Shown here one piece after another: positions 56,768 through 64,000 of a stretch of 64,000 nucleotides of DNA (position 1 is its first letter; every line of letters begins with the position of its first letter). Source of the stretch: Azolla caroliniana (lineage: Eukaryota; Polypodiophyta). The notes beneath the pieces were generated by a model. It did not search any database, was not told the DNA's origin, and saw nothing but the letters and a program-made list of their open reading frames with translations. The DNA lies in contig JBHGNT010000006.1 of assembly GCA_043228905.1 (NCBI GenBank), positions 7,254,001-7,318,000 of the forward strand, given 5' to 3'. Made by a program: the position numbers and the translations under genes.

Positions 56768-58565
56768 GACGAGATCAGGTGTGTAGACCCGACAGTTGTG
56801 GAACCAATGGTGATCTTCACGGAACCGCATGTGTCGTGGAATCTCAAACCGATTCCGGTACCCAGAGCTCACATCCCGAAGCTGATGGAGCTGCTAAAAC
56901 AGAAGGTGGAGATGGGCATCCTCGAACCGTTGAGTGACCCATACTCGAATTGATGGTTTACCGCGCCAAAGAAGAACGGCATGTTGCGCTTTATTCAAGA
57001 CCTGCGGCCGGTCAACAAGGTGACCATTCGGAACGCAGGAATCAGACCGACCATAGACGAGTTCGCGGAGGCCTTCGCCAGAAGGTCAATCTACTCAGTC
57101 GGTGATTTGTACTCGGGGTACAATCAGTTCCAACTAGCCGTGAAGAGCAGGGACATTACGACGATGCGGACTCCTCTCAGCCTAGTGCGGATGTGTACCC
57201 TCCCACAAGGAGGGACGAACTCGGTAGCCCACATGGTGAACACAATGAACAAAGTGCTGAGGGATTGCATCCCAGGCATCACCATGCCATTCTTAGACGA
57301 CATCCCAATCAAAGGATGCCCGGTGGAGGAAAAGGACGAGACAATCGGACCGGACGGATGTTGGAAATTCGTGGCGGCTCACGTCAAGGACTGCGAGAAG
57401 GTATTGCAAAGACTAGAAGGAGCGAGGCTCACCTTCTCCGAGGAAAAATCGGCCTTTGGGCAATCGGAGATCATGGTCGTCGGACACCTATGCGGGCCAT
57501 ACGGTCGGAAACCGTCTCCGGCCAAGGTGGAGGCCATGTCCGCGATGAAGCAAGACTGCAATTCGGTTACGGAGGTTCGGAGAGTCCTGGGAGCATGTGC
57601 GTTCTACCATATTTGGATCCCGCATTACGCCCACGTCGCCGAGCCGCTCTATGCTGAAGAAAGGGCGTAAATTCGAGTGGAGAAACGAGCATACAGAGCC
57701 GGTCCGGAAGATGAAAGAAGCACTTGCCGTGGCACCTGCGCTCCGAAAGGCTGTCTACGGCAAAGACACTCCGATTTACGTGACTGTGGACACGAGTCCG
57801 ACTGGGATCGGATGGGTGATCAACCAAGAGGAGGATGATGGCGCGAGGTTCCCCATCCGGTTCGGCACGAAAGTCCTCAGTGAGCGACAACAAGGATATG
57901 CCCAGGTTAAACGCAAACTCTGGGGTATCGTTTCAACGGTCAAGGCCGATAAAGACTACCTGATCGGGACAGAGGTGATAATCGAGACGGACTGCCTGCC
58001 GATTCTCAGCATGGTTTCCAGATGCGCGACGTCGGACCTGGCAATGCTCAGGTGGATAGCGTACATCAAGTCCCTGAATCCGGAACTACGACACATTTTC
58101 GAAAAAGACAATGCCATGGCCGACATGCTTTCGAGAGCGAGGTTCGATGACGAGGACGACATGGTTTCGGAGGACAAGGAAGTCGGCATGGACTTCTTCG
58201 AGACGGCTTACATAACAACAAGAAAGGGGAGCACTCCGGCACTTAACGAATTCGACGAGAGCAAGTACGACGGGGAGTGGCTCCAGATCGTCGGGATCCT
58301 GAAGACAATGACACCGAACGCGGCGTGGACGAAGGAAGAGACCAACTGGATTCGGAAGAAAGCATACCGATTCTTCCTACGGGACGGGAGCATATGGAAG
58401 CACCCGAAGAAGAGAAATGACATCTTGCTTTGAGTGGTGGCGAGGAAAGAGGAACAGGAAGAATTGTTGACGACATACCACGAGAGTCCCTGGGCCGGAC
58501 ACCGCGGGACGTGGGCCACATTCGAGAAGCTAAAGGGGAAGTACTGGTGGCCGGGACTATACCGG
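56768..58565 (+). pseudogene. E4 RT and RNase H, truncated integrase
   Basis: Continues E1-like pol from CVDPTVVEPMVIF. The RT is open from 56981 to 57670 and has the F-L-D-D motif near 57289-57300. A frame change at about 57655 leads into RNase H (VDTSPTGIGW, RFGTKVLSERQQGYAQVKRKL) and on to the integrase zinc region, with a stop at 58431. It ends at KYWWPGLYR where E5 begins. Stops are fewer than in E1, and the positions that are stops in E1 are mostly sense codons here. Confidence 0.87.
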
Positions 58566-59229
58566 TGTCGCGAAGTTTCGCGTTCGCGTGTAAGAAGAGG
58601 TGGGACTACGGGGGTCTTGGACCAAGGAGAGAGTGAGAGAGAGAGAGAGATAGGCAGAAAAAAAATAAGAGCAAGAAACAGGAATCCGATTACTATAATT
58701 AGTAGCTTACAACTCGAACAGTAACAACCGGCCAACCGGCGATGGACCTGACACGGGGTCCTACTCACGCAGACAAATGACGCGACTTGACTTGAAGAAA
58801 CAACAAAAGGGGGGGGGGGGGGGGGGGGGAGAGAGCCTCTGCTGGAAGCACACAGGCTGTCCATGAAGAAGAGGCAGCTCACTCCCGACACCCACAGAGA
58901 ACAACGATTGGAGGAGAGAGAGCTCGGCCTTCGGTTCTGCATCAGCACTTCGTCCTCGCCAACGCGCGATACCTTTTCTTCCTTCTCTCCCTCCTTAAAA
59001 TAGTTCTCAAAGGGGAGACCCTTCTTCCCTAGTCCAATCGCTTTATTCCCTGCCCCTTCCGACAGAGATACGCACAAATCCCTTAATAAATGTGTACTAC
59101 CTAGTATTTACATCAACCGACCTAATTACGAATTATGTACAAAATATCAATTCTTGCGTCCACCCGTGTAAGAGCCGGTTCATGCGCCTTTTTCTCCGAT
59201 TCCGCCCATGGCCGGTTTTCTTCACGACA
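58566..59229 (-). repeat. E5 3' LTR
   Basis: 664 bp. The minus strand starts TGTCGTGAAGAAAACCGG and ends CTTCGCGACA, with the family U5 block CAAGACCCCCGTAG. It contains a run of about 21 G on the plus strand (58809-58829) beside GA repeats. The adjoining purine tract (minus-strand GGTGGGGGTGGA) is at about 59230-59241. Confidence 0.9.
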
Positions 59230-59286
59230 TCCACCCCCACCAAACCACGCATCCACCGGCATGCGCCAGAGACGGGTAGATATCGA

Positions 59287-60425
59287 AGAAAACCGGCTTC
59301 ACTCATCACTCTCCAATTCTTCGTCGGGCCCGAACAGATCGTCATCGTCACTCTCACTCGCCGGCTCCGGCTCGTCTTCGAACCGCTTCTTGAACGCTTT
59401 GATTGGCTTTCCGGCCACCAGTACCGCTAACCGTGTCCCGTCGAGTTCCGCTAGATGGTACGTGCCGTTGTCATTCGCGCTCGTCACCATGTAGGGCCCG
59501 AACTATCTCCTCGCAAACTTTCGTACCGCCTTGTGCTGATTGTCGAGGCTGATGTCGTATACCAAGACCCAGTCGCCTTCCTCGACCTTCCTTGGTCGCA
59601 ACTGGTGCGTCCGGTTGAACCGGGCCTTGTTTCGCTCCCTTGCCGCCCGCAACTTTTCCTTCGCCCGTTTCATGTCCTCCGGCCTCCGTTCGGGTTGCCG
59701 AATCCGCGCCGCCAGCAACTCCTCCTGACTCATCTTGTCCTTCCAGTCTACTGCAGCCCACGAAGAAACCGTCCGTTCCACCGGCATGATCGGCTTTTGT
59801 CCATACATCAGCTCTGTCGGCATAAACCCTGTCACCGAATTGTGCGTAGTTCGGTCCGCCCATAGTGCGTAAGGAAGGAGCCGCGGTCAATTCCCGACCT
59901 GCCCTCCGCATGCACGCACCAACGCCTTTACGATCGGCCCATGCCCACGTTCTACCTTCCCGTTCACCTCCGGATTGTACGTCGTAGTGAGGGAGAGTTT
60001 GACCCCTAGCCGATCGAAGAACTCCTCAGCTTCCTGCGCATCCAGCTCTCCCCGGTCCGCCACGATCTTCACGACGCACCCATACCGACACACTACCTCT
60101 TCGATCAGGAAATGGACTACGGAGTGCATCTGACAGCTTTCGCAAGTCGTTACGAACCGATGCACGTCCGGTACAACCCCAGCCACCAGTACTTCTCCTT
60201 GAGCTTCTCGAATGTGGCCCACGTTCCGTGGTGCCCGGCCCAAGGATTCTCATGAAATACCGCCAGTAGTTCCTCTTGTTCTTCTTTCTTTGCCACTACT
60301 TGGAACGGGATGCCGTTTCTTTTCTTTGGGTGCCTCCATTTGCACCCATCCCGTAGGAAGAATCGGTACGCCTTCTTCCGTACCCGGCTCGCCTCTTCTC
60401 TCGTCCACGCTGCGTCTGGCATCAT
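59287..60425 (-). pseudogene. E5 integrase, decayed
   Basis: Minus-strand blocks in order match E1: a zinc region (KKAYRFFLRDG to KYWWLGLYR), CESCQMHS, then a deletion that removes the first catalytic Asp region, VADRGELDAQEAEEFF, GKVERGHGPIVKALV, MTGFMPTELMYGQKP and the acidic tail. Frame changes near 60240 and 59880 separate them. Confidence 0.85.
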
Positions 60426-60429
60426 CGCA

Positions 60430-60868
60430 TGTAGAAACTGTCATGGCAAGACTCGAACCCATGACTTTATGCTACATGGGTCGAGCTCTTACCATTAGAT
60501 TATGAATTGTATTTTGTAGGATATTATTTCCATTTATACTTTATCATAGAAAATTGATGTATATTCCAGATCTCTCTGGAACATTCTAGAAGCTTCAGGA
60601 TTATTCCTAAAAACACTATAAAAGGAGGCACAAGGCATTGTTTTGAACCAAATTGGTTCAACACCAGTCTTAAGCCTCTTAGTCGATTTGTACTTATCTT
60701 TCATATAATATAAGAGCTGCTGTCATCATTCTATTTCCCTCTCTCTCCTCTTCTCACTTCCTCTCTCTCGGGAATCTTACGCAGTCCCGTCCTCTTAGTA
60801 CTAATAGTACTACTCTTAGTACTCTTCTTAGTACTAATTCCATCTCTGTTTTAGTACTATTCCTGACA
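60430..60868 (+). repeat. F 5' LTR
   Basis: 439 bp from TGTAGAAACTGTC to TTCCTGACA. TATA box TATAAAA at 60617-60623. The first 80 bases contain, on the minus strand, a tRNA-like block (ATCTAATGGTAAGAGC and GGGTTCGAGTC), and GTCATGG/CCATGAC flank it as a 7-bp inverted repeat. The last 90 bases hold five copies of AGTACT. The fragment at 335-560 is homologous. Confidence 0.85.
60651..60661 (+). promoter_or_regulatory. F likely transcript 5' end complementary to primer site
   Basis: AATTGGTTCAA lies 28-38 bases after the end of the TATA box, where transcription should start, and is the exact complement of TTGAACCAATT at 60871-60881. In Tf1 the first 11 bases of the RNA pair with the primer site to start reverse transcription. 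The start site is inferred, not measured. Confidence 0.55.
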
Positions 60869-60870
60869 GT

Positions 60871-60881
60871 TTGAACCAATT
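60871..60881 (+). promoter_or_regulatory. F primer-binding site, candidate self-priming type
   Basis: TTGAACCAATT begins two bases after the LTR end. It lacks the TGG that a tRNA CCA end requires, but is an 11-base perfect complement of 60651-60661 in the same LTR's R region. Confidence 0.6.
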
Positions 60882-60937
60882 TTTTCCTCTAGCCTACTTG
60901 TCACTCTCCCTCATCCTCCTACCCTTTTCCCTATACT

Positions 60938-62095
60938 ATGGCTACTGTTAGCGCCCAAGAATACCAATCCGTTTTCTCCGAGCTACAGTGCCTAAAAGAA
61001 AAATTTGTTGCCCTGGAACAAGAAAACCAACGGCTGATAGGGGATCTGCAACAAATCGCTCTAGAAAAACAACAAACGCAACAACAACATGGGGAGTTAG
61101 CGTTACGGGTACAACAACTCGAAGCAGCGTTGCAACAACAAGGATCCAGTCCCCAAGGATTTCATAAAGAGCCCAAGATTGGACTTCCTGTGAAATTTGA
61201 TGGAACGCGTTCGCAATTCAGGGGATTCCTTAATCAGGTACGCTTAGTCATCCAGATGCATCCTTCCCGATATCCCACTGATGCATCTCGAGTCGGCCTA
61301 ATAGGCACGCTACTTAGCGGCTCAGCCTTGGCATGGTTTGCTCCGCTTCTAGAAAAACAATCACCCTTACTTAATAACTTTGAAGATTTTATTGGTGAGT
61401 TTAAAGCCTGCTTTGGAGACACCGACAGCATCAGGACGGCGATCAACAAGATCCGGCGATTGCGTCAAGGCGATCGTCCAGCCTCTGCCTACGCGTCGGA
61501 TTTCCGCCTACTTGCTTCAGATATACCCTGGGATGATCAAGCACTAATGGAGCAGTTTCGCTATGGCTTGCGAAACGATGTCAAAGATCTACTTCTAACT
61601 TTCCCCGAAGAACCAAAGTCTCTTACGGAGGCAATCAGTCGAGCAGTTCGATGTGACAACCGCCTTTTTGAACGGCGTTCAGAACGTCAATTACAGATAC
61701 CACGCTCTAGGCCAGAGCCCACTTACGCCGCAGTCGCGGCTAAACCGTTTGCACGAGACACACCTCAAGCAAATACTTCGACACCGATGGAGATCGATAC
61801 CATGCGTCGACGCGGCCCGTTATCGGAAGAAGAAAAGCAACGACGACGTGCCAATCGATTATGTCTTTATTGCGGTGGACCAGGACATATCGCCATCAAT
61901 TGTCCCCATAGGCCAAGAAGACAGGTAAATCAAATCGTCGCTTGTACTAAACCCGAGTCAATTCTTCCCTTTGGAGTGTCTGATAGTATTAATAGTACTA
62001 ATAGAGTGTCAGATAGTATTCATAGTACTAATAGCCCAAGTATCTCAAATAAATTTGAAATCCTTAGTCAATTAGATGAAGAGTTAAACGATTGA
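60938..62095 (+). CDS. F Gag
   Basis: 385 residues, Met at 60938, 69 bases past the LTR end. Residues about 8-70 are glutamine- and leucine-rich and look like a coiled coil. About 85-250 match the retrotransposon Gag family (LPVKFDGTRSQFRGF, GSALAWFAPLLE, RRLRQGDRPASAYASDFRLL). A zinc knuckle C-x2-C-x4-H-x4-C is at 309-322. The C-terminal tail is serine/asparagine-rich, with two copies of a DSI-NSTN-like repeat encoded around AGTACT. It packages element RNA in virus-like particles. The stop at 62093 overlaps the pol frame by 16 bases. Intact. Confidence 0.92.
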   Translation: MATVSAQEYQSVFSELQCLKEKFVALEQENQRLIGDLQQIALEKQQTQQQHGELALRVQQLEAALQQQGSSPQGFHKEPKIGLPVKFDGTRSQFRGFLNQVRLVIQMHPSRYPTDASRVGLIGTLLSGSALAWFAPLLEKQSPLLNNFEDFIGEFKACFGDTDSIRTAINKIRRLRQGDRPASAYASDFRLLASDIPWDDQALMEQFRYGLRNDVKDLLLTFPEEPKSLTEAISRAVRCDNRLFERRSERQLQIPRSRPEPTYAAVAAKPFARDTPQANTSTPMEIDTMRRRGPLSEEEKQRRRANRLCLYCGGPGHIAINCPHRPRRQVNQIVACTKPESILPFGVSDSINSTNRVSDSIHSTNSPSISNKFEILSQLDEELND

Positions 62096-64000
62096 GTCCA
62101 GCCAAAATAGGAGCCATTTGGTTGGACAACAGCCCTAGATCTGTACAGCCCATTAGTGGTTCCATTCCTTCCAAGCAAGTTAGCAATGTGTTCCTAGCCC
62201 AAGTCATCGTTAGTACTAAAAGTACTCCCCCAGTACCCGTCCTAGCACTTTTAGATTCCGGAGCTAATTCCTGTTTCATGGATCGAAATTTTGCCCAAGC
62301 TTCTCAGATATCCTTAAGAAAACTTCCTTGTCCCGCATCTGTAGTGGTCATTGATGGTCGTCCCATTGCTTCCGGGAATATTGTAGAAGAATCAGAACCC
62401 ATTCAAGTTGTCCTAGGTAGTTTTGTGTGTATAATATCATTTAATATAATTAGTAGTCCAGAGCATCCCATTGTCCTAGGATTACCTTGGCTTGAATTAC
62501 ATAATCCAGCCATAGATTGGAGAACAAGAGAAGTCCGATATCGACCACCCCAAGAATCAACTCACCGAGTTTCGACCATTTCACTCCATCAACTACGCGA
62601 AGAAGGACCCAAAGAGGCAATGTTCCTATTTGCCATATCAGTACATCCTTCTAGCACTATTAAGAAGGACTCCTCAATACAACTTCCGGCAAAATATCAT
62701 CCTTATGCCGATGTATTTGACAAGGTAAAAGCCGGTACCCTTCCTCATCACCGTCCCTATGACTGTCCCATCGATTTACAACCAGGAACCGAGCCACCAT
62801 GGGGACCAATTTACAACTTGTCACCCACCGAGTTAGAAGTCCTTCGAGCCTACATAGAGGAGAACTTGGCAAGCGGGTTCATCCGTCATTCGAAATCTCC
62901 GGCCGGTGCACCCATCTTCTTTGTCAAGAAGAAAGATGGCTCACTTCGTCTTGTCGTTGATTACCGCGGATTGAATAAAGTCACCATCCGGAATAGGTAT
63001 GCACTTCCTCTTATATCAAGTCTTTTAGAGCGAGTTAATGGTGCCAAGTTTTTTACTAAAATCGACCTACGAGGAGCGTATAATCTCGTGCGGATCCGAC
63101 CGGGAGATGAGTGGAAGACCGCTTTTCGCACGCGGTATGGGCATTTCGAGTATACTGTTATGCCGTTTGGCCTAACCAATGCACCCGCAGTCTTCCAACA
63201 CATGGCAAATGATATATTCAGAGACCTCTTGGATATCTGTTTGATCATTTATCTGGATGATCTGTTGATTTATTCGAAGACCCAGGAAGAGCACGATTCT
63301 CATGTACTATTAGTACTAAAGCGACTCCGCGAGAATGGTCTTTATGCCAAGCTAGAGAAATGTAGCTTTGACTGCAAGCAAGTGGAATTTCTAGGCTACG
63401 TCATCTCCTCAAAGGGCATCGCCATGGATCCAGCTAAAATCCAAACTGTACTAGAGTGGCAAATTCCACGGTCGGTACGAGATGTACAATGTTTTCTAGG
63501 CTTTGCTAACTTCTACCGTAAGTTTATACAGGATTACTCGAAGATTATTTTACCTCTCACACAACTTACGAAGAAGGGCCAAGCATTTCTTTGGTCCATC
63601 GAAGCAGATATGGCTTTTCGGCATCTTAAGAAAGCCTTTACATCAGCACCGATTCTAGCTCATGTGGATACAAGCAAACCATTCATCATGGAGGCCGACG
63701 CATCAGATTTCGCCCTCGGTAGCATCCTTTCTCAACAAGGCGATAAAGAAGAGTTGCATCCGGTGGCTTTCCATTCGCGCAAATTCAATGTCGCAGAAAT
63801 CAACTACGAAATACATGACAAGGAGTTATTAGCCATCGTGGATTCATTTGTACAATGGCGGCATTTCTTAGAGGGCTCTCCACATCAGGTCATTGTCTTT
63901 AGCGATCATAAAAATCTTGCTTATTTTCAGAACGCTCGCGTACTAAATCGACGGCAAGCTCGGTGGGCGCAATTCCTCACGTGTTTCAACTTCGAAATCA
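62080..64000 (+). CDS. F Pol: protease, RT, RNase H (continues beyond window)
   Basis: Open without a stop from 62080 to the last base in the -1 frame relative to gag; no start codon is needed if frameshifting is used. Protease motif LLDSGANS with the catalytic Asp codon at 62254. RT from about 62790: GFIRHSKSPAGAPIFFVKKKDG, VDYRGLNKVT, the catalytic YLDD at 63250-63261 and FLGYVIS. RNase H from about 63680 (MEADASDFALGSIL, HDKELLAIV). Integrase would follow outside the window. Intact reading frames and full motifs suggest a young copy. AGTACT occurs three more times in its first 1.25 kb. Confidence 0.93.
62083..62089 (+). promoter_or_regulatory. Candidate -1 ribosomal frameshift heptamer, F gag/pol
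   Basis: G TTA AAC in the gag frame, two codons before the gag stop (TGA 62093-62095). A -1 slip moves into the pol frame, which is open from 62080 on. GUUAAAC is an established slippery heptamer in nidoviruses. The 16-base window where both frames are open contains it. No clear downstream pseudoknot was worked out. Confidence 0.6.

Larger units (their letters stand above)
48145..58565 (+). mobile_element. E4: broken Ty3/gypsy relative of E1
   Basis: 5' LTR and primer site are present; the interior is E1-like but interrupted by copia C2 (50034-54340) and by a 1.6-kb non-retroelement segment (about 55159-56767). It ends mid-integrase at 58565, where E5 begins in the opposite orientation. The 3' LTR is not in the window. 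Left flank CCGT would be the TSD but cannot be confirmed. Confidence 0.87.
58566..60429 (-). mobile_element. E5: opposite-strand Ty3 relative, partial
   Basis: 3' LTR 58566-59229 and the adjoining 3' part of the interior (59230-60429), on the minus strand. It inserted in E4 after CCGG (58562-58565) and is interrupted at 60430 by F; the rest of E5 would lie beyond F, outside the window. Confidence 0.85.
60430..64000 (+). mobile_element. F: Ty3/gypsy element of fungal-like Tf1/sushi type, 5' part
   Basis: 5' LTR (60430-60868), gag (60938-62095) and pol open to the window end. Protease, RT and RNase H all have normal catalytic motifs and no stop, so this may be a recently active copy. The RNase H wording (FHSRKFNVAEINYEIHDKELLAIV, WRHFLEG, SDHKNLAYF, LNRRQARW) and the Gag zinc knuckle closely resemble chromoviruses of fungi and the vertebrate sushi group. 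The integrase, any chromodomain and the 3' LTR lie outside the window. Confidence 0.88.

Noticed and set aside
60440-60508. Functional tRNA gene
   Set aside because: A- and B-box-like sequences are present but no acceptor stem or full cloverleaf can be drawn; the same applies to blocks near 450, 3970, 13385, 32140, 32450, 32590 and 43180.
60938-62095. F Gag as a domesticated host gene (PEG10/RTL-like)
   Set aside because: It sits between an LTR and an intact pol frame with a normal gag/pol overlap, so it is an ordinary element gene.

Overview
The window is plant nuclear DNA, most likely from a seed-free land plant (fern or lycophyte; a moss is not excluded). The basis is a beta-carbonic anhydrase gene in eight small exons, a PLS-class pentatricopeptide-repeat (PPR) gene in the style abundant in ferns and lycophytes, long AT-rich intergenic DNA, and dense nested LTR retrotransposons. 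Several elements resemble fungal-type Ty3/gypsy elements more than seed-plant ones. No species can be named from the sequence alone.

Layout. 1-560: a broken gag fragment and LTR fragment of the same Ty3 family (called F) that closes the window. 3718-6138: an apparently intact beta-carbonic anhydrase gene on the minus strand. 6.2-14.1 kb: AT-rich DNA with diverged repeats. 14225-17525: a two-exon PPR gene whose first exon and exon junction encode an OSB-like PDF motif. 17.5-22.2 kb: AT-rich DNA with nothing recognised.

22198-45499 is one old minus-strand Ty3 element (G0, about 180-218 bp LTRs, TSD ATAC) opened by three later insertions: E1 (Ty3, inserted in the left G0 LTR, TSD ACGT), E2 (a gag-only Ty3 derivative, inserted in the G0 reverse transcriptase) and solo LTR B (TSD GCGT). 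E2 itself holds solo LTR A (TSD ACGC) and a Ty1/copia element C1 (TSD AGTGC), so nesting is three levels deep.

45.5-48.1 kb is AT-rich DNA with an LTR-like stretch and four 110-bp tandem repeats. 48145-58565 is a plus-strand relative of E1 (E4) broken by a 5'-truncated copia element (C2) and by a 1.6-kb segment carrying a decayed ParB/sulfiredoxin-like gene. E4 is cut by an opposite-strand relative (E5, from 58566), which is cut by F (from 60430). F has an intact gag, a pol frame open to the window end, a candidate -1 frameshift heptamer and a self-priming-type primer site.

Only the carbonic anhydrase and the PPR gene look like host genes. Carbonic anhydrase would interconvert CO2 and bicarbonate; the PPR protein would bind organellar RNA. 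The rest is transposon gag, protease, reverse transcriptase, RNase H and integrase in various states of decay. E1, E2, E4, E5, A and B share LTR ends (TGTCG...CGACA) and form one superfamily.
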